Shown piece by piece: positions 18,463 through 27,594 of a DNA stretch of 64,000 nt (positions are counted from its first letter, which is position 1; each line of letters begins with the position of its first letter). The DNA is from Planctomycetota bacterium (GTDB lineage: Bacteria > Planctomycetota > SZUA-567 > H5-PLA8). The notes under the pieces were generated by a model. The model ran no database searches. It was not told where the DNA came from and worked only from the letters and a program-made list of their open reading frames with translations. The DNA is taken from positions 1,207,326 through 1,271,325 of the forward strand of contig JAOSKN010000002.1 of NCBI GenBank assembly GCA_027493525.1, read 5' to 3'. The position numbers and the translations under genes are program-made.

Positions 18463-20376
18463 TTACCTCTCCGGCTCGTAGGCCTTCATCCGCGCCGCGG
18501 CATCTTCCAGCCCCAGCCTCCGATAGACTTCGCCAAGCACCACCCTCCCGGGCTGATGCTCGGGCGCCAGGTTGACGAGCACCGCCGCGGCGTCGAAGGC
18601 TCGCTCCAGGTCGCCGCTGAGCATGTGTCCTTCAGCGAGCGCTCTGAGCCGTTCGATCGCGATCATCTTTCCCGACATGCTATTGAAGGGGTCGAAAAGC
18701 TCCATGGGAAGGACCAGGATGGGATCAAGTTCCAAGGGCAGCTTGCGGCCGCTACGGCAGTCCTTGCGAAGCATCACCGCCGCTTTGGCGTGCGTCTCGT
18801 TCCAGGTTTCGGCAAGCAACTTGACGGCTTCCAGGGGCTGGCCCGTGTAATTGGCGAACTGAGCGCGCGTCAGCACGCCCAGGGGCGTCCAGCTCTCGGG
18901 CAGCAGCGCGCATTCGCGCGCCAGCAGCTCCTGGGCGCGTTCCGGTTCGCCGCCGCGGTGCAGCCAAAGGGCGGCCTCGCGCATCAGCAGGCCGCGGATC
19001 ATGAGAGGAATGCGACTGGAGAAGCGCATCTCCAGGGTATTGAGCGCGATCTTGCCCGTGGCCGTCTTGACCTCGGTCTCCTGCCGTTCCATCAGCGTCA
19101 CCGTGTAGTGGCCCCAGGCCAGCGCGGACTCCGGCTGCGTCTGCGTGTCGTGGAAGAAGACCGCGAGGCGCGAACCGAAAAGCGGCATGCGCGCGAACGA
19201 GAGGAAGGCCAGCAGCGCCGTCGCCAGCGCGACGGCGGGGCCGCGTAGCCGCGCCAGCCGCGGCGCATGAGCCAGCCGGGCGTCCACGCACAGGACCGTG
19301 CCCAGCAGCCAGCCCGGCAGCGCCCAATGCAGATAGTGGTCGGCCATGAAGAGGGGATGATAGAAGAGCGCGTTCAGTGCGGGGAACAGGAACACGCCCC
19401 CGGTCAGCCACGCCAGCGCCGCGAGCCGGCGCTCCTTCGAGAAATAGACGGCCCCGCCCGCCAGCGCGAGGCTCAACGCCCATGCGCCCCAGCCCCTCCA
19501 ATCGCCGGCCGAAAGTTCATCCACGAAATAGATCAGCGACAGGTCCAGCGGCGCGTAGGTGTTCTTCAGGTAGCGCAGGACCACCAGCCCGTCGCTGTTG
19601 AGCGCTTGGAGGTGCCCGCCGCCTACCAGCTCGCCCTCGATGTCCTTGCGCAGAAAACCCAGGCTCAGCGCCGTCGCCAGCACGGCCGTTGCCGCGAATG
19701 GGGCGACCCACGCCGCACGGCGCTTCCAGGAACCCTGGCCCAGGAGGAGTTCGTACAGCACCAGCGCTCCGGGGAGCATGACGGCGTGGACCTTCGAGCC
19801 CAGCGCCAGCAGCATCAGGCCCCAGGCCGCCGCGCCGCGCCGGAGCGCCGCCGGGCCTTCCGCGCTCAGCCGCGCGGCGGCATAACGCTCCAGCGCGAAG
19901 AACGAGAAGGTGAAGCAGAGCTGGTTCTTCCGTTCGGCCAGCCAGAGCGCCGTGGGCGCGGCAGCCGGATGCGCCGCGCAGAGCAGCGCGACGGACAGGG
20001 CCAGACCGCGCCGGCCGGTCAACCGGTGGACCCAGGCGCGCACCGCGCACGCGCCGGCGCCGCACCACAGGAGTCCCTGGAGGCGCGCCGGCCACCAGCG
20101 CTCGGGCGCGCCCAGCGCCAGGTCCACCCAGAACGTCGTCTGCGTGAGCGGCTGGTACTCGCTGAAAAACACCGTGCGCCAGACCTCGAGCAGCCCGCCC
20201 GGCGCGCCGCCCATCAGCGCGGGATTCTGCAAGTAGAAAAGCCGGTCGTCATAGTACAGCAGCCCGAAGTCCAGGGATCCCGAGTAGAGCAGCAGCGGGA
20301 CGGCCATCAGGAGCGCCCACTCGTGCCAGGGCCGCAACGGCCAGGCGGGCGGGATCGATAGCGCGGCCTTGGTCAT
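18463..20376 (-). CDS. TMTC-like GT-C membrane protein with C-terminal TPR-like region (copy D)
   Basis: A 637-residue polytopic membrane protein, the last of four tandem paralogues. It matches the TMTC/protein O-mannosyltransferase-like layout. The first periplasmic loop carries the acidic YYDDRLFYLQNPAL and QPLTQTTFWVDLALG. Next come a LAERKNQL motif (TMTC proteins have an ERK at this place) and a SKVHAVMLPGALVLYELL helix. About ten membrane helices end near residue 400. The rest is a helical, TPR-like periplasmic or cytosolic tail. The ATG at 20376 overlaps the stop of copy C by 4 bp (ATGA). The predicted role is glycosyl transfer from a polyprenyl-phosphate sugar to protein or glycan; the substrate is unknown. 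Confidence 0.8.
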   Translation of the reverse strand: MTKAALSIPPAWPLRPWHEWALLMAVPLLLYSGSLDFGLLYYDDRLFYLQNPALMGGAPGGLLEVWRTVFFSEYQPLTQTTFWVDLALGAPERWWPARLQGLLWCGAGACAVRAWVHRLTGRRGLALSVALLCAAHPAAAPTALWLAERKNQLCFTFSFFALERYAAARLSAEGPAALRRGAAAWGLMLLALGSKVHAVMLPGALVLYELLLGQGSWKRRAAWVAPFAATAVLATALSLGFLRKDIEGELVGGGHLQALNSDGLVVLRYLKNTYAPLDLSLIYFVDELSAGDWRGWGAWALSLALAGGAVYFSKERRLAALAWLTGGVFLFPALNALFYHPLFMADHYLHWALPGWLLGTVLCVDARLAHAPRLARLRGPAVALATALLAFLSFARMPLFGSRLAVFFHDTQTQPESALAWGHYTVTLMERQETEVKTATGKIALNTLEMRFSSRIPLMIRGLLMREAALWLHRGGEPERAQELLARECALLPESWTPLGVLTRAQFANYTGQPLEAVKLLAETWNETHAKAAVMLRKDCRSGRKLPLELDPILVLPMELFDPFNSMSGKMIAIERLRALAEGHMLSGDLERAFDAAAVLVNLAPEHQPGRVVLGEVYRRLGLEDAAARMKAYEPER

Positions 20377-22279
20377 GGGGTGCTTCCCTTGGCCACGGCT
20401 TCGGCGGCCTCCAGGCGGCCGAGGTTTTTGTAAGCCGTCGCGAGAATCGCCAGCGCTTCGGGACGGCGGGGGTCGAGGTTGACGCACACCGCCGAAACTT
20501 CCCACGCTTCCTGGATCCGCCCGGCTTCGAGGCAAGCGCGGGCGAGCGCCGTCAGCTCGCGCAAACGGACCTCGCGGTTCCACCAGGACGTCACCGAGTC
20601 CGTGTGGGCAAGCCGGAACTCCGCCACGGGAGGCATGGCATGGGGCAGCGCCTGCCCCTCCGAGCAGGCGGCCCAAAGCGCGGCGGCCGAGGCGCGCAGG
20701 TCCGGCGTGTAAGTCTCCTCCAGAAGCGCCACGGCCTCCGCGGGACGCCCGGTGCGCGCATCGACCTCGGCCTCCACCAGCCGCGCCAGCAGGGCGTAAC
20801 GCGCGGGGAACCGCGCGAGTTCGCGCTCGAGGAGCCTGCGCGCCTCCTCCGGCCGCCCTCCGAAGTGTACGGCCAGCACCGCTCGCGGTGCCAAGCTGGC
20901 GCGGTCCTGCCCGCGCAACCGCTCGGCGTCGGGGCATTCGAGCGCCCGCAGCGCGGCGGCGTCGGCCAGCATCCGTTCCCGTGCGTCGGGACTCTGCGCC
21001 AGTACGCCCGCGTACCGCGCCCAGGCCTCGGCCGCATCGGGTTGCCGCTCGACGGCGCGCTCGAAGAGCGCGCGCGGATCACGGTAGTCGCCAACCTGCA
21101 TCGCGCTCAAGGCCGTCCAGGCCAGCCCCAGCGCCGCGGCGGCCAGGATCGGCGCGCGCGCCTGCGCGTCTCCCCGCAGGCGCTCCAGCAGCCCTTCGCC
21201 CGCCAAGGCCAGGCCCAGGATCCAGCCCGGCAGCGCCCAGTGCAGGTAGTGATTGGCCATGGCTTGCGGCTGCGGCGCCAGATTAAGCGCGGGCGCCAGC
21301 GCCGCGAGCCCCCAGAGCCATGCGAAGAGCGCGAGCCGGTGCGACCTTGCCAGCGCGAGCGCGAGCGCCGCCGCGAGCGCCGCCGCCGCCCACGCCCCCA
21401 ACCCCAGGCCGAGGCGGCGCCGGGTTCCGCGACTTGGTAAAAAAAGGACAGGGTCGGCATGGCGAACAGGCTCAGGTAGCGCAGCACGATCGGCCCGTCC
21501 GCGGCCAGCGCTTCGAGCCGCCCGCCGCCCAGGAGCGCTCCGCCCAGGTCGTCGCGGATCCAGAGCAGGTTCGCGGCGACCATGCCCGCCGCCGCCGCCG
21601 CGAAGGGCCCCACGCGCGCCAGTCGTCGCGCCCAGGAGCCGCGCCCGAGCAGACCCTCGTAGGCCAGCAGCGCCGCCGGGAGCGCCACGGCGTGGGACTT
21701 GGCCAGCAGCGCGGCCGCCGCCAGCCCGAACGATGCGCCCCGCGCCTTCCAGGCCGCGCCGCGGTCCGCGCTTGTCCCCGCGGCGAGGTAGCGCTCGAAG
21801 CTCCACAGGCACAGCGCCAGCGCGACGAGGTTTTTTCGCTGCGCCAGCCAGAGCACCGAACCGCCCGCGGCCGGGTGGACGGCGTAAAGCGTCGCCACCG
21901 TCAGCGCCAGGCCCGGACGTCCCGTCAGCCGCTCGATGGACGCGCGGAGCCCCAGCGCGCCGGCGGCTAACCAGGCGATGGCATGCAGGCGCGCGAACCA
22001 GAAGCGCTCCCCGCCCACGGCGAGGTCCAGCCAGAGCGTGAGCTGCGTGAGCGGGAAGTAGTCGCTGTAGAGCGGCGCGGCCCACAACTCGAACAGGCCG
22101 CGCCACGCGCCGCCCCGGAGCGGCGCGTTGAGCCGATAGTAATACACGTCGTCGTAGCCGAGCAGCCCGAAGCCCAGCGCCGGAGCGTACAGCAGGAAGG
22201 GGAGGACGGCCGGCGCCAGGCGCAGCCAGGCGCGCGCGCCCGGGGCCGGCGGAGCGTCCGCCCGCGTCTCCGCGCTCAC
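20373..22279 (-). CDS. TMTC-like GT-C membrane protein (copy C, frameshifted)
   Basis: Paralogue of copies A, B and D, but the reading frame changes near 21395-21405. The first part (GTG 22279 to about 21405) encodes the N-terminal helices with GYDDVYYYRLN, FPLTQLTLWLDLA, LAQRKNLV and FFYQVAEPG. The second part, in another frame, continues with ALNLAPQPQAMANHYLHWALPGW and the TPR-like tail. One extra G in the GGGG/GGGGG runs at that place (minus strand) would restore one continuous protein. The conserved F-Y-x-V-x-EP phrase stays in the first frame, which places the break after it. The GTG start overlaps the stop of copy B by 4 bp. The cause is either an assembly indel or a recent inactivating mutation. 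Confidence 0.75.
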
Positions 22280-24126
22280 GGCTGCTCCAGCCCCTGGCGC
22301 ATGCGCAGGCTCGCGGAAGGCAGGTTGAGATGGCCGTACACCCCGGCGAGCATGATCCGCCCGGGGGCGTAGTCCGGCGCGAGGTTGACCAGCACCGCCG
22401 CTACATCGAAGGCCGGCTCGGGTTGTTGCAGCTTCGCGTGCGCGCCGGCCAGGACCAGCAGCCCGCGCAGCAGCCAAGCGCGCGCCCACAGGAAGTCGGT
22501 GGAATCCATGCCCGTCAGCTTCAGCTCCAGTTGCGGCGGGACCTCATGGGGCAGCTTCACGCCGTCGCGGCAGAGCGCGCGGAGCCGCCCGGCGGCTTCC
22601 CGCAGGGGCGCGCTGTAGAAGGACTCGAGCTTCTTTACCGCCTCCCCGGGGCGCTCGGCGCGCGCGTCCAGTTCGGCGTGGATGATGGCCTCGATCGGAA
22701 ACACGGTCGGGCCGAAGTACGCCGCTTCGCGCCGGATCAGCTCGTGCGCCTGGGCGTCTTGATCCTGTTCCGCGAGCCAGAGCGCGGCCTGGCGGATCGC
22801 GAAGGCGCGGTCCGGCATCAGGATCCGCTCCGCGCCCGGCAGCCCCAGGGCGCGGAAGGAGATCTCGCCGACCTGCTCCTGGAACTCGGGTATGCCGGAA
22901 CTCGAAAGCGCCCAGGCCAGCCGCTGCGCGGCCAGCGCCGAGCGGGGCTGCTTGAGCGCGTTGTCCTCGAAGAGCGCCACCTGCGAGCGGAAGCGCGGCG
23001 TCTGCAGGAAGGCCAGCACGCTCAGCGCGCCCGCCGCCGCCAGCAGCGCGAGGCGCGCCTGCCGGGCGCGGGCCGCCGGGCCGCCGCCCGCGCGCGCGGC
23101 CAGGCCCTCGCAGGCCAGCACGAGTCCGAGCAGCCAGCCGGGCAGCGCCCATTGGAGATAGTGGTCGCTCATCAGGATGAACTGCGGCGAGAGGTTCAGC
23201 GCGGGCGCCATCGCGGCCAGCCCCGAAAGCCAGGCGAGCGCGGCCGTCTTCCGTTCCCGCGCCAAGTACGCGCAGGCCAGCATCGCCGCCAGCGCAAGGA
23301 CCCACGCCGCCGCGTTCCACCCGGCCGTCGCCAGCGGCTCGGGCACGTCGTAGAAGAGGCACAGCTCCGCGGGCCAGACCGTGAGCCCGAGATAGCGGAG
23401 CAGGATGGAGCCGTCGCCAAGGATCGCCGCCGGCACGCTCCCCCCGAACGTGCCTCGGTGCAGGTCCGAGCGGATGTACGCGACGTTCCAGAGCGCGAAG
23501 GCGCCGGCGGCCGCGAAGAGCGGTCCCAGCGGGGCGCAGCGTTTGAGCAGCGGGCCGCGCCCGCGCAGAACCTCGCAGACCAGCAGAATCCCCGGCACGG
23601 CGACGGCATGAACCTTTGCAAGGAGCGCGGCGGCCAGGAGCAGGCAGGCGGCCGCGTAGCGATACGGGCGCTTCCCGCCGTCCGCCTCGTCGCGCCACGC
23701 CAGGTAGCGCTCCGCCGCGAACCAGCTCAGCGCGAAGCAGACCAAGTTCTTCCGTTCCGCCAGCCAGAGCACCGACTGCCCGCAGACCGGGTGCAGCGCA
23801 TAAAGCAGCGCCACGGCGAAGCCCAGGCGGCGCGAGCCGGTCAGCCGTGCCACGAACGCCCGGACCGCCCACGCGCCGAGGCCGAACCAGGCCAGCCCGT
23901 GCAGCCGCGCGCCCCACCACGAACTCGTCCCGAAGAGGCGCAGGTCCAGCCACATCGTCGCCTGCGTGACCGGGAAGTACTCGCTGTAGTACGGCGTGGT
24001 CCAGAGTTCGAGCAGCCCCCGCCAGCCGCCGCCGTGCAGCGAGGCGTTGTGCAGGTAGTACTGCGTGTCGTCGTAGTCGAGAACCCCGTAGGGCAGCGCG
24101 CGCGCGTACAGCAGCACGGGGAGCAA
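22276..24126 (-). CDS. TMTC-like GT-C membrane protein with TPR-like tail (copy B)
   Basis: An intact 616-residue paralogue. It has the acidic loop LDYDDTQYYLHNASL, then FPVTQATMWLDLRLFG, LAERKNLVCFALSWFA, AKVHAVAVPGILL and ALPGWLLGLVLACEG, followed by a helical C-terminal region. The start is uncertain. TTG at 24126 is the only common start codon and cuts into the first membrane helix. The frame stays open upstream with REAAALFLLP, and a CTG at 24207 with GGGAG before it would give an N-terminus of the length seen in the paralogues. It follows copy A by less than 90 bp on the same strand and overlaps copy C by 4 bp. Confidence 0.78.
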   Translation of the reverse strand: MLPVLLYARALPYGVLDYDDTQYYLHNASLHGGGWRGLLELWTTPYYSEYFPVTQATMWLDLRLFGTSSWWGARLHGLAWFGLGAWAVRAFVARLTGSRRLGFAVALLYALHPVCGQSVLWLAERKNLVCFALSWFAAERYLAWRDEADGGKRPYRYAAACLLLAAALLAKVHAVAVPGILLVCEVLRGRGPLLKRCAPLGPLFAAAGAFALWNVAYIRSDLHRGTFGGSVPAAILGDGSILLRYLGLTVWPAELCLFYDVPEPLATAGWNAAAWVLALAAMLACAYLARERKTAALAWLSGLAAMAPALNLSPQFILMSDHYLQWALPGWLLGLVLACEGLAARAGGGPAARARQARLALLAAAGALSVLAFLQTPRFRSQVALFEDNALKQPRSALAAQRLAWALSSSGIPEFQEQVGEISFRALGLPGAERILMPDRAFAIRQAALWLAEQDQDAQAHELIRREAAYFGPTVFPIEAIIHAELDARAERPGEAVKKLESFYSAPLREAAGRLRALCRDGVKLPHEVPPQLELKLTGMDSTDFLWARAWLLRGLLVLAGAHAKLQQPEPAFDVAAVLVNLAPDYAPGRIMLAGVYGHLNLPSASLRMRQGLEQP

Positions 24127-24211
24127 AAACAGCGCGGCGGCCTCGCGCCAGGGGATTGCGGCTCGGGCGGCGGGATCCTGCGCGGAGGGTTCGGCGGGCG
24201 TGTCCAGGCGC

Positions 24212-26136
24212 TTAGACTCCCGCGGGGCGCTGGGCCGGCGGCGCGTCGAGGCGTTCGGCCGCGCCGGGTTGCCCCAGCCGCCGGTAGATCTCCGCCAGCA
24301 AAAGGCGCCCCGGTTCGTACCCAGGATACAGGTTCACCAGCGTCGCGGCGACCTCGAAGGCGGCCTCGTGATCCTCTTTCTGGACCTGCGCGCGAGCCAG
24401 CAGGAAGAGCCCCTTGCGCAGGATCTCGCGCACGGCCGCGCCGGCGAAGGGGTCGTCGATCTCGGTGCCGACCCGGGCCGGCGGGAGCGCGTCGGGAAGG
24501 GCTTCGCCCGCGCGGCAGGCCTCGCGCAGCCGCGCGGCGATGGCGCCGAAGAGCGGATCGAACCTCGGGCGCAGGGCCTCGATCGCGATGCCGGGCGTTT
24601 TGGCGCCGAGCCCGACCTCGGCGCGCGTGACCGCCTCGAGCCAGGGATCGCCGATCCGCGACGCCTCGCGGTCCACGAGCTGCAGCATCTCGACCGGGCG
24701 CCCCAGGCGGTGCAGGTCCAGCGCCGCCTCGACGATCGCAAACGCGCGGTCCTGCGGCAGCAGGCGGTGGGCGTCGGGCGCCTCGAGCGCGTGCCGCGCG
24801 GCCACGCCGCGCAGGCTGCGCAACCGCGCGTCGCTCGACGCCTTCAACCCGCGCGCGTTGGCCGCGTGCGCCCAGGACGATTCCGGCTGGCGCTTGGCCG
24901 CCTGGAGGAACAGCTCCGCGGGCTGGCCGTACAGCAGGCTCTCGAGAACGGCCAGCACCGCGAAGCCCGCGACCGCCAGCGCAAGCCACGCGGACAGCCA
25001 GCGCCGAGCCCGCTCCGGCGCCCCCGCGTGTACGCGGATTCGAGCGCTGCGGCCAGCGCCAGCAGCCAGCCCGGCAGCGCCCACCAGTGGTAGTGATCCG
25101 ACATCGGCACCGGCTGCGGGACCAGGTTCAAGGCCGGCAGCAGCGCCGCGAAGCCCAGCAGCCAGCCGCACGCGACCGCTCCGCGCGGCCGCGAGAGCAG
25201 CGTCAGCAGCGCCGGGCCGCCCAGCGCCGCCAGCCAGAGCGCCCAGGCGTAGCCCGACTCGAAGCCAGGCTCATCCACCGCGTAATAGAACGCGAGGTTG
25301 AATGGCGCGACGGTATGCGCGAGGTAGCGCGCCAGGATCGGGCCCGCCGCGAAGAGCGCCGCCGCGCGGCTCCCTCCCAGCGGCGGCTGCTGCAAGTCGT
25401 TGCGGAACACCGTCAGGCTCAGCGCGACCAGCGTCGCACCCAGCAGCGCGAAGGGAAACCAGACCAGCAGCCGCCGCGTCCAGGCGCCATGGCCGCGCGT
25501 GAGTTCGTAAACGAACATCATCGCGGGGACGGCCACCGCGTGCGTCTTCGCCAGCAGCGCCAGGGCGAGCAACACCCAGGCGCCGGCCAGCCGCGCCTGG
25601 CTCTCGCGGCCCTCTTTGCGCCGGCCCGAGACGTAGCACGCCAGCGCCGCGAAACTCAGCGCGAAGCCGACCACGTTCTTCCGCTCGGCCAGCCAGACCG
25701 CCGTCGAGGTCCCGGCCGGATGCAGCGCGAAGAGCAGCGCCACGGAGAAGGCCAGCCCGCGCGATTCGACCAGCTCCCCCGCCAGCTTCCGCACCGCCAG
25801 CACGCCCGCCGCGAACCAGGCCAGCTCGTGAACCCGCGCAAAAAACCAAGATTGCGTCCCGAACAGCGCCACGTCAAGCCAGAGCGTGAATTGGGTGACC
25901 GGGAAGTAATCGCTGTAGTAGTAGGTCGTGAAGATCCGGCCCAGCCCCTCGAGCCGCCCCTCCGACAAAGCCGGATTGCCGAAATAGTAGAGCGTGTCGT
26001 CTATGCCGAGCAGTCCGTAGAAGAGGGTATGTCCATATAAGAGGTAGGGGAGGGCGGCGAGCAGGAGGTATTCGGCCCAGGCCGGTACCCGATCCTGCAC
26101 GACCTGCGTTGGCTTGTCAGGGAGATCTTCGGTCAA
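24212..26136 (-). CDS. TMTC-like GT-C membrane protein (copy A, frameshifted)
   Basis: First gene of the four-paralogue run. The N-terminal part, from ATG 26136, shows GIDDTLYYFGNPAL, FPVTQFTLWLDVALFG, LAERKNVVGFALSFAAL and FYYAVDEPGFESG. The frame breaks at the C-run 25021-25025. After it another frame carries RARRWLSAWLALAVAGF, then the TPR-like tail ending in PAQRPAGV at 24212. One additional G in the minus-strand G5 run would join ESAYTRGAPERARRW smoothly. The break has the same sense (one base missing) as in copy C, which favours a sequencing or assembly indel. Family and predicted role are as for copy D. Confidence 0.75.
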
Positions 26137-26311
26137 GTCCGCACCCTTTGGGGCTGGCTCGAATTTCGATCCAGCGTAGCCTATACCGGCTTGGCGCGCA
26201 TGGGCAGGGGTTCGATCTTACCGTTGCAATGGCTCCGCCGCGCGCTATAAGTACGACCTTTCGTGTTGCGGGTGCGCGCCACGCACGAGGTGTGCTCCCG
26301 GGAGATGAACG

Positions 26312-26509
26312 ATGCCGAAGCAGAAGACCCATAAGGGCGTGGCCAAGCGCGTCAAGGTGACGAAGAGCGGGCACGTGAAGCGCTCGCAAGGCTGGAAGAG
26401 CCACCTGGCGACGGCCAAGTCCAAGAAACGCAAGCGCCGGCTGCGCAAGGCCACGCTCGCGACCAAAGCCGAGGCGCGCCGGCTGCTGCGCCTGCTCTGC
26501 CTGCGCTGA
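26312..26509 (+). CDS. rpmI: 50S ribosomal protein L35
   Basis: A 65-residue basic protein beginning MPKQKTHKGVAKRVKVT, the classic L35 N-terminus, followed by the Lys/Arg-rich KSKKRKRRLRK segment. It is a component of the large ribosomal subunit. GGGAG lies 12 nt upstream of the ATG. It is followed by rplT after 46 bp, the usual order, but infC, which normally precedes it, is absent. The gene upstream is the unrelated, divergent TMTC copy A. Confidence 0.96.
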   Translation: MPKQKTHKGVAKRVKVTKSGHVKRSQGWKSHLATAKSKKRKRRLRKATLATKAEARRLLRLLCLR

Positions 26510-26555
26510 ACCGCGCCGCGAACCCGGAACAAGACCGTAGCGAAGGAATCCGCCG

Positions 26556-26909
26556 ATGCGTAGCAAGTCGAACGTCGCCCGCCACAAGCGCGTCAAGAAG
26601 GTCTTCGACCGCGCCAAGGGGTTCTGGGGCAAGCGCAAGAACCTGATCCGGGTCGCCAGCGAGTCGGTGGACCGGGCGGAGCATTTCGCGACGCGGGATC
26701 GCCGCGCGCGCAAGCGCGACTTCCGCGGGCTGTGGATCACGCGCATCTCGGCCGCCTGCCACCAGCGCGGCGTGAATTATTCCAGCTTCATCCACGGGCT
26801 GAAGCGGGCCGGCCTGGAACTGGACCGCAAGATGCTCGCGGATCTCGCCCTGCGCGACGAGCCCGCGTTTGACAAGCTCGTGGAGACCGCGCGCGCCCAG
26901 AGCGCCTGA
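26556..26909 (+). CDS. rplT: 50S ribosomal protein L20
   Basis: A 117-residue L20 with the expected N-terminal basic helix (SNVARHKRVKKVFDRAKGFWG) and the conserved WITRISAACHQRGVNYSSFIHGLKRAG block. L20 is needed for early 50S assembly and, in many bacteria, represses its own operon. Length is normal. A strong intrinsic terminator starts 32 bp after the stop, so rpmI-rplT form a closed transcription unit here. Confidence 0.97.
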   Translation: MRSKSNVARHKRVKKVFDRAKGFWGKRKNLIRVASESVDRAEHFATRDRRARKRDFRGLWITRISAACHQRGVNYSSFIHGLKRAGLELDRKMLADLALRDEPAFDKLVETARAQSA

Positions 26910-26941
26910 GGCCGGACCAGCGAGATCAGGCAGGAACGCGA

Positions 26942-26970
26942 AGGGCGCACGAGGGTGCGCCCTTTTTTTT
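26942..26970 (+). terminator. Rho-independent terminator after rplT
   Basis: Perfect 9-bp stem AGGGCGCAC / GTGCGCCCT with loop GAGG, followed by seven T residues. It ends the rpmI-rplT unit and separates it from pheS. Confidence 0.93.
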
Positions 26971-27594
26971 CTACATTGAAGCAAAAGGCGAGTGCAATGG
27001 GCATAAACGATGATTTAAGTGTAGCGAAGCAAATCGCGAAGATGCGAATTAACTATGTAAGAACAATGCTCGAACAAGAAAAGCAATTGCGAGCTGCTAT
27101 TCAAGTTTTGCATGTTCAGCCCAAGGATCTCGTTGAAAGGGCTTCCAAAGCTCTTCTCAAAATTGAAAGCGAGAGTAGTCGGGCAAGGCAACAAGTCGAA
27201 GACAGCGTGCGAGGACTAGAGATTCAAAGCGAACAGTGGAGAAAGGCGCTTGAAAGGTTATCGGAACCTTCGAGCGAAGTGAAGAAGTTGATGGATGGCC
27301 TTAGGCAGCAACAGATGGCAATCGAATCAGCCGCGAAGAATTTACAGGTTAATGTGTTAAGTCAAATGCCTCCTTTTTTGGAGAATTTGCACCGGCTGAC
27401 TTCCTACGAGAATGAGAGTCTCCGAAGGGTGTTTTTGGGAAGTAATGGGATTTCAAAGTCTCTAAAAAGTCTAATAAAAGAAGTTCCTAGTAATCTGAAG
27501 AAGGAGGTTGGGTCTGCGATTAATACCTTTTCAGTGAATTTGGAAGACTCCATTAGAGAGCTTAGTAATGAAATCGGTTCGCCAGAACCGATTT
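26971..27594. other. AT-rich foreign segment forming the pheS 5' end
   Basis: From just after the rplT terminator to a 24-nt palindrome, base composition falls to roughly 40-45% GC and codon use changes (many AAA, GAA, ATT, TTA). At 27595 the sequence returns abruptly to GC-rich PheS coding. No integrase or IS ends are visible. Confidence 0.7.

Noticed and set aside
21430..21450. Seven-T run in copy C of the TMTC-like genes as a programmed -1 frameshift site
   Set aside because: Switching frame there would lose the conserved F-Y-x-V-x-EP segment seen in the intact paralogues; the G/C runs at 21395-21405 fit the break better.
26955..26996. Upstream ATG as start of pheS
   Set aside because: It lies inside the terminator stem and has no ribosome-binding site; ATG 26997 is preceded by AAAGGCGAG.
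26971..27594. AT-rich pheS segment as an insertion sequence
   Set aside because: No transposase, no terminal inverted repeats at its edges and no target duplication could be seen; only the internal palindrome at its right end.
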